A stretch of 64,000 nucleotides of DNA from Sideroxydans sp. (lineage in GTDB: Bacteria; Pseudomonadota; Gammaproteobacteria; Burkholderiales; Gallionellaceae). The DNA is taken from assembly GCA_028707175.1 (NCBI GenBank), contig JAQTUV010000007.1, positions 62,001 to 126,000 of the forward strand, read 5' to 3'. Made by a program: the position numbers and the translations under genes. The notes beneath the pieces are model-generated. The model had not been told where the DNA came from. It saw nothing but the letters and a program-made list of their open reading frames with translations, and made no database searches. Position 1 is the stretch's first letter; each line of letters begins with the position of its first letter. Positions 17,930 through 26,043 of the stretch are shown here, one piece after another.

Positions 17930-18158
17930 TGTAGGTTAGATTGCCCCGTAGAGGCTCTCGTACCCCTTGGTGCACCCCGACAGCTTGATGAGGAAGTTAA
18001 TGATTGCTGTCAGGCTGAAGTCTGACCTACTGGGAACAGCGGTTTGATGAGATGTTGTAGGTCGGACTGAGCGTGTGGTGTTGGGGCTTTAGCCCCGTAC
18101 AGCCACGGCCTACCCCTTGCGGGTATTAGTCCGACAGCGCTCTAGCCCCACCTACACA
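17930..18158. repeat. Degenerate cluster of GTAGGTCGG-type palindromes
   Basis: The 276-base gap between the OsmC gene and coq7 is filled by several diverged units: GTAGGTTAGA at 17931, CAGGCTGAAGTCTGACCTAC at 18011-18030, GTAGGTCGGACTGAG at 18058, GGGGCTTTAGCCCC at 18082 and TAGCCCCACCTACA near the end. They are more eroded than the units elsewhere. I see no gene in this gap. Confidence 0.65.
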
Positions 18159-18192
18159 AGCCACATTAGCTTCCCACATCAGGAAGCGCGAG

Positions 18193-18819
18193 CTAAACCC
18201 AATACACCGTCTTCGTCATCACCTGCGACATCCCGCGCATCGCCACCTTCACCGGCAACGGCAACTCAGCCGCGCCCAGTTCCACCGCCATATCCGCATG
18301 CCCGACCTCATCGGTGAACATCTGCTGCGCCACGGCGCGGCTCTTGGCATCTTGCGGCGGTAAAGTGTCCAGATGGTGTTGCAAGTGCGCGCCAACTTGG
18401 CGCTCCGTCTCAGCCAAAAATCCTAGATTCCACTTATCGCCCAATGCGCCCGCTAACGCCCCCATCGCCAAGGAACTGGTGTACCAGAAGGGATTGAGCA
18501 GACTCAAACGCCCGCCCAACTCATACACGCGGTGCGAGGTCCACGCCAGATGCTCGGTCTCCTCCCACGCCGCATGGTTCAACTTCGCCTCCACAGCAGG
18601 ATCTTTTGCCGTCAGCGCCTGACCTTGATACAACGCCTGCGCGCAGATCTCGCCCGTGTGGTTGATACGCATCAATGCGGCAGCGTGTTTTTTCTCTGCA
18701 TCCGTCATTGCGGACTCTTCGATGTTGGCATCAGGATAAGGACGTGCGGTCGGCGCTTTGGCGAACAAAGTGCGCAGACCTTTATCGAATTCGATGATGA
18801 GACTGTCTAGGTTAGGCAT
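18193..18819 (-). CDS. coq7: Ubiquinone biosynthesis hydroxylase Coq7
   Basis: The di-iron monooxygenase that hydroxylates the ring of the ubiquinone precursor in the last but one step. The 208-residue protein carries the repeated ExxH iron-binding pattern of the family: RINHTGEICAQALYQGQ, EETEHLAWTS and TDEVGHADMAVELG. The C-terminal amphipathic region is normal. It stands alone between palindromic repeats and the porin gene. Confidence 0.95.
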   Translation of the reverse strand: MPNLDSLIIEFDKGLRTLFAKAPTARPYPDANIEESAMTDAEKKHAAALMRINHTGEICAQALYQGQALTAKDPAVEAKLNHAAWEETEHLAWTSHRVYELGGRLSLLNPFWYTSSLAMGALAGALGDKWNLGFLAETERQVGAHLQHHLDTLPPQDAKSRAVAQQMFTDEVGHADMAVELGAAELPLPVKVAMRGMSQVMTKTVYWV

Positions 18820-18948
18820 GACGTGCTCCCTTATTTTTCACAGGCTGGAGATTACTGGATTCCCGCCTTCACCCGCAAGGGGTGCGCCGTCGCTGTAAGG
18901 AGCATTCGCTCCTACACCGCACGCAGCACGGGAATGGCTCACAAATAA

Positions 18949-18974
18949 AAACGGGCATCCGAAGATGCCCGTTT
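18949..18974 (-). terminator. Terminator downstream of the porin gene
   Basis: An 11-base-pair stem (AAACGGGCATC / GATGCCCGTTT) with loop CGAA and a T run on the minus strand lies about 90 bases past the porin stop. A second, weaker hairpin (GGCTGC / GCAGCC with a T-rich loop) is at about 19018-19037. Confidence 0.8.
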
Positions 18975-19060
18975 CAATCTAAAACTAACGGTTAGGTCAG
19001 ATTATAGCCAACAACTTTGGCTGCGGTTTTTTGCAGCCTTAGTTATGGCGAGTAGTTTCA

Positions 19061-20140
19061 TCAGAACTTCTTACGCAGACCTACGCCAACCAAGCTAGAG
19101 CTTCCGCCGCCAGCAACCCAGCTTGGAGCTGTTGATGCTGCCAACGCATTCCCAGACACGCTGTAAGCGCTGGTAGCAGAACCATTCTTCACGCTAGACA
19201 CAACCACATAGCCCGTTGTGGACTTGGTAAATGTGTGCAAATAGCCTGCTGTAATGGCACTAGCACTACCTGATGAAGCTTCTTGATTCTTGTTTGCGCC
19301 ATACATCACAGCGAATGCGCCAGTAGAAACAGGCATTACTGCAGCCAAGGAGTAAACGAGGTCATTCTTAGCCAAATTGGTGGACTTAGAAGATTGGTAC
19401 GTACCCATCAACTTAGCAACACCTAGATCGTAAGATCCACCGATTGCGAACTCAGAAGTGGTAGCGATATTAGCTGCGGTACCAGTTGTATTGTCATTGC
19501 CTGTTTTTGCATAAACAGCACCAACGGACAATGCATCCACTGCATAGTTTGCAGACAACAGAACAGCGGTTGATTTCAAACCAGTTGTTGCAGCACTATC
19601 CACAGTCAAGTTACCCAGACCAGCCAATGCTGTCGCATAGTTCACAGCGAAAGTCATGCCGTTGATGTTTGGAGAGAGGTACGCAATCGCACGTTGTGCG
19701 CGCTGACCGCCATTACCAACCAAGTGGCCTTTAGCAACGATTGAGTGTGCAGAAGAACCAGAACCGTAGATCGGGTCGTATTTAGCCAAGAAGTCATACG
19801 CTGCAGTTTGCAGGTAGCCAGTTGCAACCGTACCGAAATCACCCGCCACGGCCAACATTTGTTGACGTGCGGTAGCAGCAGACAAACCTGTTGATGTTTG
19901 CGCATCTAAGCCGTATTCCAGAACAGCAACAGCTGTCAGGCCATTGCCGATGTCTTCAGTGGCTTTAACGCCAATACGAGATTGAGAAGCAGCGCCGGAA
20001 GTCGCGAGCAGATCGCTCTTTTGACCGCTAGCAGAGATAGCTGCAACAGCAGCATCAACGATGCCGTAGAAGCCGACGTCAGCGAAAGCCGGGGTGGAGA
20101 AAGCAGCAGCAACAGCCAGTGCGATGATTTTCTTTTGCAT
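19061..20140 (-). CDS. Gram-negative general porin
   Basis: The 359-residue protein starts with a clear 20-residue signal peptide (MQKKIIALAVAAAFSTPAFA) followed by DVGFYGIVDAAV. It contains SRIGVKATEDIGNGLTAVAV and ends in GVGLRKKF with terminal phenylalanine, as needed for outer-membrane assembly. This is the 16-strand betaproteobacterial porin family. An AAGGAG-like site (AGGAGTT) precedes the ATG. The 246 bases upstream contain no gene and probably hold its promoter. Confidence 0.93.
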   Translation of the reverse strand: MQKKIIALAVAAAFSTPAFADVGFYGIVDAAVAAISASGQKSDLLATSGAASQSRIGVKATEDIGNGLTAVAVLEYGLDAQTSTGLSAATARQQMLAVAGDFGTVATGYLQTAAYDFLAKYDPIYGSGSSAHSIVAKGHLVGNGGQRAQRAIAYLSPNINGMTFAVNYATALAGLGNLTVDSAATTGLKSTAVLLSANYAVDALSVGAVYAKTGNDNTTGTAANIATTSEFAIGGSYDLGVAKLMGTYQSSKSTNLAKNDLVYSLAAVMPVSTGAFAVMYGANKNQEASSGSASAITAGYLHTFTKSTTGYVVVSSVKNGSATSAYSVSGNALAASTAPSWVAGGGSSSLVGVGLRKKF

Positions 20141-20387
20141 GTAGAACTCCTCAGTAATTTAAGTTTATTTTCTAATCACGAAGGCAATTGCTTGTACCCC
20201 TCAATCGCCTCATGCACAAACGTACTACCCACAACTTACGACATGCTTACAGTGTCACAAAGCCTCTACTTCATGCTTTTCGGTGGCACTCACCACAAAC
20301 TCCTAATGCGAGTTCGGTGCGGATTCTGCATCAACAATTCCCTGACAAATTGACCTGCATCAATTATTTAATAATTCTGTAGCAAAT

Positions 20388-21182
20388 TTACAACATACCG
20401 AACACGTGTGCCAATTCGACGCCCGGCTCTTCTGCGCGCATGAATGCTTCACCCACTAAGAAGGTATGGACTTGATGGTCGCGCATGAGCTTCACATCGT
20501 CTGCGGTGAAGATGCCACTCTCGGTGACCACAATTCGATCAGCGGGGATGCGCGACAACAGATTGAGCGTGGTCTGCAAGGTGACCTCGAAAGTGCGCAG
20601 GTTGCGATTGTTGATGCCAATGAGCGGCGTCTTCAGGTTAAGCGCCACTTCCAATTCGGCACCGTCATGCACCTCCACCAGCACTGCCATACCTAGCTTG
20701 TGTGCCAGCAGCTCGAACGCCTTCATCTGGCTCAAGGTCAATGCAGAAGCGATCAGTAGGATGGCATCCGCCCCCATCGCTCGCGCTTGGTAGATCTGGT
20801 ATTCGCTGACCATGAAGTCTTTGCGCAACACGGGCAAGGCGCAGGCAGCACGGGCTTGCTTCAGGTAGTCCGCATTGCCTTGGAAGAACTGCTCGTCGGT
20901 GAGGACGGAAAGACAGGCTGCGCCATGTTGCTCGTAGCTCTTTGCAATATCCGCTGGGCGGAAGTCCGCGCGGATGACCCCTTTGCTGGGGCTGGCTTTT
21001 TTGATCTCGGCGATAACGGCAGATTTTCCAGCAGCTATCTTGCTGCGGATCGCACCCACGAAATCACGGGGGGGCGCGGCTTGTTCTGCCTCGGCACGAA
21101 TGGCGGGGAGGGATTTAGCGGACAGCGCGGCAGCAACTTCTTGCGCCTTCACTGCCAATATTTTTTTAAGGATGTCGGACAT
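20388..21182 (-). CDS. trpC: Indole-3-glycerol phosphate synthase
   Basis: The 264-residue TIM-barrel enzyme closes the indole ring in tryptophan synthesis. Recognised blocks are [56 protein letters not shown] and [12 protein letters not shown]. The catalytic lysines and glutamates lie in these blocks. No other trp gene is in the window, and the gene stands alone among palindromic repeats. Confidence 0.97.
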   Translation of the reverse strand: MSDILKKILAVKAQEVAAALSAKSLPAIRAEAEQAAPPRDFVGAIRSKIAAGKSAVIAEIKKASPSKGVIRADFRPADIAKSYEQHGAACLSVLTDEQFFQGNADYLKQARAACALPVLRKDFMVSEYQIYQARAMGADAILLIASALTLSQMKAFELLAHKLGMAVLVEVHDGAELEVALNLKTPLIGINNRNLRTFEVTLQTTLNLLSRIPADRIVVTESGIFTADDVKLMRDHQVHTFLVGEAFMRAEEPGVELAHVFGML

Positions 21183-21208
21183 ATTCTCGAAAATTTCCTA
21201 GATTTACC

Positions 21209-21279
21209 GTAGGTCGGGTTTCAACCCGACAAGGTCAATGTTTAACATTAGACTGCGTCGGGATAAGTCCCGCCCTACA
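21209..21279. repeat. GTAGGTCGG-type palindromic repeat
   Basis: GTAGGTCGGGTTTCAACCCG at the left and GTCGGGATAAGTCCCGCCC at the right, separated by about 25 bases, form the paired-hairpin unit upstream of trpC. Confidence 0.75.
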
Positions 21280-21300
21280 CTGAACAGCCTAATGAATTAA

Positions 21301-21341
21301 GGCGCGCATTCTAGCGCAAGCGGGATGCTAAAATGCGCGCC
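21301..21341. repeat. 15-base inverted repeat with two -10-like boxes
   Basis: GGCGCGCATTCTAGC and GCTAAAATGCGCGCC are inverted copies with one mismatch and an 11-base spacer. Each arm reads outward as a -10-like box followed by a GC-rich discriminator: TAGAAT toward trpC and TAAAAT toward proA. The same block (GCGCGCATTCTA) is the real -10 region of the rplM promoter. No convincing -35 boxes are present, so divergent promoters are possible but unproven. Confidence 0.5.
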
Positions 21342-21346
21342 TACTT

Positions 21347-21441
21347 TGTAGGTCGGGTTTTAACCCGACAACTTCTGTCGGACTGAAGTCCGACCTACGG
21401 AAACCGCGAATATAGCTATGCTGGGCTTCAGCCCGGCCTAC
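21347..21441. repeat. GTAGGTCGG-type palindromic repeats, two units
   Basis: The first unit is GTAGGTCGGGTTTTAACCCG with TGTCGGACTGAAGTCCGACC (to about 21398). The second is a GC-rich variant, CTGGGCTTCAGCCCGGCC (21421-21438). The cluster ends 18 bases before the proA start. Confidence 0.75.
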
Positions 21442-21458
21442 TAGGAAAACCGAACACC

Positions 21459-22718
21459 ATGGAAGACATCAAGCAATACATGAAAGGTGTGGGACAGCAG
21501 GCACGTGCCGCTTCTCGCATCGTGGCGCAAGCCGACACCAACGCGAAGAACCGCGCGCTGGAGAACATCGCCACTGCCATCCTGCTCAACACCAGCAAAC
21601 TCCTCACCGAGAACGCAAAGGATGTCTCTACTGCAAAAGCCAACGGACTCGACGACGCATCTATCGACCGCCTCACCTTGACGGAGAAGACCATCAAAGG
21701 CATGGCAGAAGGTCTGCGCCAGATCGCCTCACTGGCCGACCCTATCGGCGAGATATCCGACATGAAATATCGTCCTTCAGGCATCCAAGTCGGCAAGATG
21801 CGTGTGCCACTCGGTGTCATCGGCATCATCTATGAGTCGCGCCCGAACGTGACGGCGGATGCTGCTGGGTTGTGCCTGAAGTCGGGCAATGCCGCCATCC
21901 TGCGCGGTGGCTCCGAAGCCATGCATTCCAACCAAGCCATCGCGGCTTGCGTGCATCAAGGCTTGCGTGAAGCGGGACTGCCCGAGACGGCCGTGCAAGT
22001 GGTGAACACCACCGACCGCGCTGCGGTGGGTGAACTCATCACCATGAAAGAGTATGTGGATGTGATCGTGCCACGCGGCGGCAAGAGCCTCATCGCGCGC
22101 ATCTCGGAAGAAGCCAAAGTACCCGTCATCAAACATCTGGACGGTATCTGCCACGTGTACATCGACGACGAAGCCGACCTAAAGAAAGCCATCCGCATCG
22201 CCGACAACGCCAAGACTCATCGTTACGGCGTATGCAACGCGATGGAGACGCTACTGGTGAATGCCAAGGTGGCTACCCAAGTGCTACCTGAGCTGTGCGC
22301 CATCTACACCAAAAAAGGGGTGGAGTTGCGCGGCGATGACGCTTCGCAAAGTTTAGTGGCAGAGATGAAAGCGGCGACGGAAGAAGATTGGCACACCGAA
22401 TATCTCGCGCCTATCTTAAGTGTGCGCATCGTGGCGAATTTGGATGAGGCCATCAACCACATCAACACATACAGTTCGCAACACACGGACAGCATCGTCA
22501 CTGAGAACTACACGAAGGCGATGCGCTTCCTGCGTGAAGTGGATTCCGCCAGTGTGATGGTGAACGCCTCCACCCGTTTCGCGGATGGTTTCGAATACGG
22601 CCTGGGTGCGGAGATCGGCATCTCCACCGACAAGATCCACGCGCGCGGACCAGTCGGGCTGGAAGGATTGACGTCGCAAAAATTCATCGTGCTCGGCAAC
22701 GGGCAAATTCGGGTTTAA
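21459..22718 (+). CDS. proA: Gamma-glutamyl phosphate reductase
   Basis: ProA reduces gamma-glutamyl phosphate to glutamate semialdehyde in proline synthesis. The 419-residue protein matches the family throughout: [32 protein letters not shown], the catalytic cysteine in [11 protein letters not shown], and [11 protein letters not shown]-like [13 protein letters not shown] near the end. proB is not adjacent. The start ATG follows the repeat cluster closely. Confidence 0.97.
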   Translation: MEDIKQYMKGVGQQARAASRIVAQADTNAKNRALENIATAILLNTSKLLTENAKDVSTAKANGLDDASIDRLTLTEKTIKGMAEGLRQIASLADPIGEISDMKYRPSGIQVGKMRVPLGVIGIIYESRPNVTADAAGLCLKSGNAAILRGGSEAMHSNQAIAACVHQGLREAGLPETAVQVVNTTDRAAVGELITMKEYVDVIVPRGGKSLIARISEEAKVPVIKHLDGICHVYIDDEADLKKAIRIADNAKTHRYGVCNAMETLLVNAKVATQVLPELCAIYTKKGVELRGDDASQSLVAEMKAATEEDWHTEYLAPILSVRIVANLDEAINHINTYSSQHTDSIVTENYTKAMRFLREVDSASVMVNASTRFADGFEYGLGAEIGISTDKIHARGPVGLEGLTSQKFIVLGNGQIRV

Positions 22719-22728
22719 GCAGCAAGTC

Positions 22729-22825
22729 CCTTCCCCCTTGCAGGGGGAAGGCTAGGATGGGGGTAGAGTCAATGAGCCTTAACACTTCTACCCCCTCCCT
22801 AACCCTCCCCCTGCAAGGGGGAGGG
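22729..22825. repeat. Large palindrome of a second repeat family
   Basis: Two arms, each a short hairpin (CCTTCCCCCTTGCAGGGGGA at 22729 and CCCTCCCCCTGCAAGGGGGA at 22803), are arranged as a 97-base imperfect inverted repeat with TAGGATGGGGGTAGA matched by TCTACCCCCTCCCTA. The GC-rich hairpin lies between proA and lpdA and could also act as an RNA stem. It belongs to a different family from the GTAGGTCGG repeats. Confidence 0.75.
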
Positions 22826-22859
22826 AATAAAAAACAGAACATTTACGGAGAAAAATAGC

Positions 22860-24620
22860 ATGAGCCAAACTATCGAAATCAAAGTGCCTGACATCGGCGG
22901 ATTCAAAGGTGTTGCAGTCATCGAAATCAGCGTCAAAGTCGGCGACACCGTGGAGCAGGAGCAAGCGCTCATTTCGCTGGAGACAGATAAAGCCACGATG
23001 GAAGTGCCCTCCCCCGCTGCTGGCGTGGTGAAGGAATTGAAAGTGAAGTTGGGCGATAAGGTGGGTGAAGGTTCGGTGATTTTGATGTTGGAAACCAGTG
23101 GCGAAGTCGCTGCCCCCGTTGCCAGCACACCTGCTCCACAAGCAGCTCCCGCACCGGTTGCTGCACCACAAGTCGCGCCTACTCCGGCCTCCGCTGTCGC
23201 AAAAGGCGACATCCACGCTGAAGTGGTCGTGTTGGGCGCAGGCCCCGGCGGATACACCGCCGCTTTCCGCGCTGCCGATCTGGGCAAGCAAGTCGTGCTG
23301 ATCGAGAAGCATGCTTCACTGGGCGGTGTGTGTCTGAACGTAGGTTGCATCCCATCCAAAGCTTTGTTGCATGTTTCCAAAGTCATCAGCGAAGCAGAAG
23401 AGGTATCTCATCACGGCGTAACTTTTGCGAAACCTAAGATCGACATCGATGCGATCCGCACATGGAAAGAAAGCGTCATCAGCAAGCTCACCGGCGGTCT
23501 CGCTGGCTTGGCGAAACAACGCAAGGTACAAGTGGTACGTGGCGTGGCGAAGTTCACCTCGCCCAACAGTCTTGAAGTCGAGACGGCTGAAGGCATGAAG
23601 GTCGTCACCTTCGACAATTGCATCGTTGCCGCAGGTTCTAGCGTGGCACGTATCCCCGGCTTCCCATACGACGATGAGCGCATCATCGACTCCACCGGCG
23701 CATTGGCACTGAAGGATGTGCCGAAACGTATGTTGGTCATCGGTGGCGGCATCATCGGCTTGGAGATGGCGACAGTGTATGACGCGTTTGGCAGCAAAAT
23801 TTCTGTGGTCGAGTTGATGGATCAACTGATGCCAGGCGCAGACAAGGATATGGTCAAGCCTTTGCATAACCGTATCGGCAAGCGTTACGAGTCCATCATG
23901 CTGAAGACCAAGGTAACCAAGATCGAAGCGACCAAGGCAGGCTTGAAGGTCACCTTCGAAGGTGAACAAGCACCTGCTGAACCTCAAGTGTATGACCGCG
24001 TGTTGATGGCGGTCGGTCGCAGCCCCAATGGTCGCCTCATCAATGCGGAAGCAGCGGGACTCATCGTTAATGAGCGCGGCTTCATCCCTGTCGATAAACA
24101 GATGCGCACCAACGTGCCGCACATCTTCGCCATCGGCGACATCGTAGGTAACCCAATGTTGGCGCACAAGGCTGTACATGAAGGCAAAGTGGCGGCAGAG
24201 AACATCGCTGGACACAAAGCGTTCTTCGAACCGCTCACCATCCCATCCGTGGCGTACACCGACCCCGAAGTGGCATGGATGGGTCTGACCGAGACCGAGG
24301 CGAAAGCAAAAGGTATCGAATACGAGAAGGGTGCATTCCCTTGGGCGGCATCAGGTCGCGCACTTTCCATCGCGCGCGAAGAAGGCATGACCAAAGTGTT
24401 GCTCGATCCAAAATCGCGACGCATCTTGGGCGCAGGTATCGTGGGCGTAAACGCAGGCGAACTGATCGCCGAAGCGGTGCTAGCTTTGGAGATGGGCGCG
24501 GACATGGAAGACATCGGCCTCACCATCCATCCTCACCCGACACTGTCGGAGACGTTCAACTTCGCTGCCGAGATGGCGGAAGGCACGATCACTGATCTGT
24601 TGCCACCGAAGAAAAAATAA
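22860..24620 (+). CDS. lpdA: Dihydrolipoyl dehydrogenase with N-terminal lipoyl domain
   Basis: A 586-residue E3 component that reoxidises lipoyl groups with NAD+. An N-terminal lipoyl domain (about 1-80) carries the lipoylation site K44 in [10 protein letters not shown], followed by an alanine/proline hinge (about 85-115). The flavoprotein core starts with [20 protein letters not shown], and its redox disulfide is in [13 protein letters not shown]. The HxxxxE dyad is in [10 protein letters not shown] near the end. The lipoyl fusion is typical of betaproteobacterial pyruvate dehydrogenase E3, but no aceE or aceF gene is adjacent here. Confidence 0.95.
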   Translation: MSQTIEIKVPDIGGFKGVAVIEISVKVGDTVEQEQALISLETDKATMEVPSPAAGVVKELKVKLGDKVGEGSVILMLETSGEVAAPVASTPAPQAAPAPVAAPQVAPTPASAVAKGDIHAEVVVLGAGPGGYTAAFRAADLGKQVVLIEKHASLGGVCLNVGCIPSKALLHVSKVISEAEEVSHHGVTFAKPKIDIDAIRTWKESVISKLTGGLAGLAKQRKVQVVRGVAKFTSPNSLEVETAEGMKVVTFDNCIVAAGSSVARIPGFPYDDERIIDSTGALALKDVPKRMLVIGGGIIGLEMATVYDAFGSKISVVELMDQLMPGADKDMVKPLHNRIGKRYESIMLKTKVTKIEATKAGLKVTFEGEQAPAEPQVYDRVLMAVGRSPNGRLINAEAAGLIVNERGFIPVDKQMRTNVPHIFAIGDIVGNPMLAHKAVHEGKVAAENIAGHKAFFEPLTIPSVAYTDPEVAWMGLTETEAKAKGIEYEKGAFPWAASGRALSIAREEGMTKVLLDPKSRRILGAGIVGVNAGELIAEAVLALEMGADMEDIGLTIHPHPTLSETFNFAAEMAEGTITDLLPPKKK

Positions 24621-24624
24621 AGAC

Positions 24625-24683
24625 TGTCGGACTGAAGGCCGACCTACAAGCGGGGCCATTGTAGGTCGGGTTTTAACCCGACA
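24625..24683. repeat. GTAGGTCGG-type palindromic repeat
   Basis: CTGTCGGACTGAAGGCCGACC and GTAGGTCGGGTTTTAACCCG in tail-to-head order fill the gap between lpdA and the DUF4197 gene. The order of the two half-units is reversed relative to the copy at 4901. Confidence 0.75.
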
Positions 24684-24727
24684 ACGCCGTTCCCTGACCA
24701 CGCACTCTCATTAAATATGGAGCGAAC

Positions 24728-25537
24728 ATGAACATCATTAAACTTAGCACTGCAATTCTCTTTCTTGCTAGCTCGCTCCAAGCGAATGCGCTCGACTTGA
24801 GTGGCCTACTAAAAGAAAAACTCAGCCAAACCACCAGCACAGCCCCCGCACCTGCGGCTTCTGCGCCAGCTGCCACATCAATTGCGACGACAACACCCGC
24901 AAAAACCGCTGTCGATTTATCGATGTTCAGCAACAAGGACAAAGTCGCTAGTTTGAAGCAGGCACTTACGCAAGGCGCACAGACTGCGGTTAAAGGTTTG
25001 TCTCAAGAGAATGGTTTCTTGGGGAATGACAAGGTGCGCATCCCGATGCCGGACAACCTGAAAAAAATCGATGCCACGCTGCGTCAATTCGGCATGAGCA
25101 AACAAGCGGATGAATTGGTGACCAGCATGAATCGTGCTGCCGAAGCTGCCGTCCCGGAAGCACAAAAATTATTGGTCGGCGCAATCAGCAAGATGTCAGT
25201 CACTGATGCAACTAATATTTTGACTGGCAATGAAAATGCCGCCACACAATATTTCCGCACCAAAACAGAAGCAGATTTGGCCACTAAATTCCAACCCATC
25301 GTTGCGCGTTCGATGCAAAAAGTTCAACTTGCAGAGAAGTACGATCAATTCGCTGGCGCAGGTGTCAAGCTGGGGATGGTGGATGCGCAAGACGCCAATC
25401 TCAATAACTACATCACACGCAAAGCGATGGACGGTTTGTTCGTAATGATTGCGGAACAAGAAAAAAATATTCGCGCCAATCCAGCCCAAGCAGCGGGCAA
25501 CGCGGCTAAGAAGATTTTCGGCGCGCTGCTGAAGTAA
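24728..25537 (+). CDS. DUF4197 secreted protein
   Basis: The 269-residue protein has a signal peptide (MNIIKLSTAILFLASSLQANA) and an alanine/proline/threonine-rich linker (about 35-65), then a helical DUF4197 domain with KVRIPMPDNLKKIDATLRQF and MNRAAEAAVPEAQKL. The family is periplasmic or outer-membrane associated and has no known function. GGAGCGAAC precedes the ATG. The neighbours give no functional hint. Confidence 0.88.
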   Translation: MNIIKLSTAILFLASSLQANALDLSGLLKEKLSQTTSTAPAPAASAPAATSIATTTPAKTAVDLSMFSNKDKVASLKQALTQGAQTAVKGLSQENGFLGNDKVRIPMPDNLKKIDATLRQFGMSKQADELVTSMNRAAEAAVPEAQKLLVGAISKMSVTDATNILTGNENAATQYFRTKTEADLATKFQPIVARSMQKVQLAEKYDQFAGAGVKLGMVDAQDANLNNYITRKAMDGLFVMIAEQEKNIRANPAQAAGNAAKKIFGALLK

Positions 25538-25545
25538 CTCATTCT

Positions 25546-25578
25546 GCGTAGCGGACATACAGTTTTGTCCCGCTACGC
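25546..25578 (+). terminator. Hairpin after the DUF4197 gene
   Basis: A 9-base-pair stem (GCGTAGCGG / CCGCTACGC), extended by ACA/TGT with a bulge, lies eight bases past the stop codon. A TTTTT run follows only ten bases later, so it is a plausible but imperfect terminator. Confidence 0.4.
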
Positions 25579-25629
25579 GGCCTCGCTTTTTCCAACTGGA
25601 TTCCAGCTTCACATTGATGACCGGCCACG

Positions 25630-26043
25630 ATGGAATCCATCACCCAATTTTTCGCCAGCGACCTTAGCCTATGGGGACTATTTCTCTCCAGCCTACTCGG
25701 CGCAACCTTGCTTCCAGGCGGCTCTGAGCTCGTCCTCATCGGCACATTAAAAGCACAGCCTGAATTATTCTGGCCCGCACTCATCATCGGCACACTGGGC
25801 AACACGATTGGCGGAATGATGTCGTTTGGTATGGGTTGGATGTTACCCATGACACAACAACTCAAGCATGTGGAACGCGTTCGAAGTTATGGCACACCGG
25901 CATTGTTGTTCGCGTGGCTGCCATTCATAGGCGATGCGCTGTGCATTGCGGCGGGCTGGTTACGACTAAATCCGTGGAAGGCAGCGCTGTTCATGGCCGC
26001 AGGTAAATTCGCGCGCTATTGGCTAGTCGCAATATCTGTCTGA
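25630..26043 (+). CDS. YqaA-family small membrane protein (DedA/VTT-related)
   Basis: The 137-residue protein is mostly hydrophobic, with SLWGLFLSSLLGATLLPGGS, ALIIGTLGNTIGGMMSFGMG and AGWLRLNPWKAALFMAAGKF. These are the reduced VTT/DedA blocks of the YqaA family. DedA relatives act in lipid-carrier transport and membrane homeostasis; YqaA itself is uncharacterised. Its TGA stop abuts the stop of the convergent DUF4105 gene with no base between. Confidence 0.85.
   Translation: MESITQFFASDLSLWGLFLSSLLGATLLPGGSELVLIGTLKAQPELFWPALIIGTLGNTIGGMMSFGMGWMLPMTQQLKHVERVRSYGTPALLFAWLPFIGDALCIAAGWLRLNPWKAALFMAAGKFARYWLVAISV

Noticed and set aside
18862-18920. CGCTGTAAGGAGCATTCGCT-type sequence as another palindromic repeat
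   Set aside because: There is a short inverted part (GGAGCATTCGCTCC), but the GTAGGTCGG ends are missing, so I did not count it with the family.
23316-24215. A 299-codon open frame opposite lpdA
   Set aside because: The lpdA motifs fix the plus-strand frame; the antisense product is histidine- and arginine-rich without family likeness.
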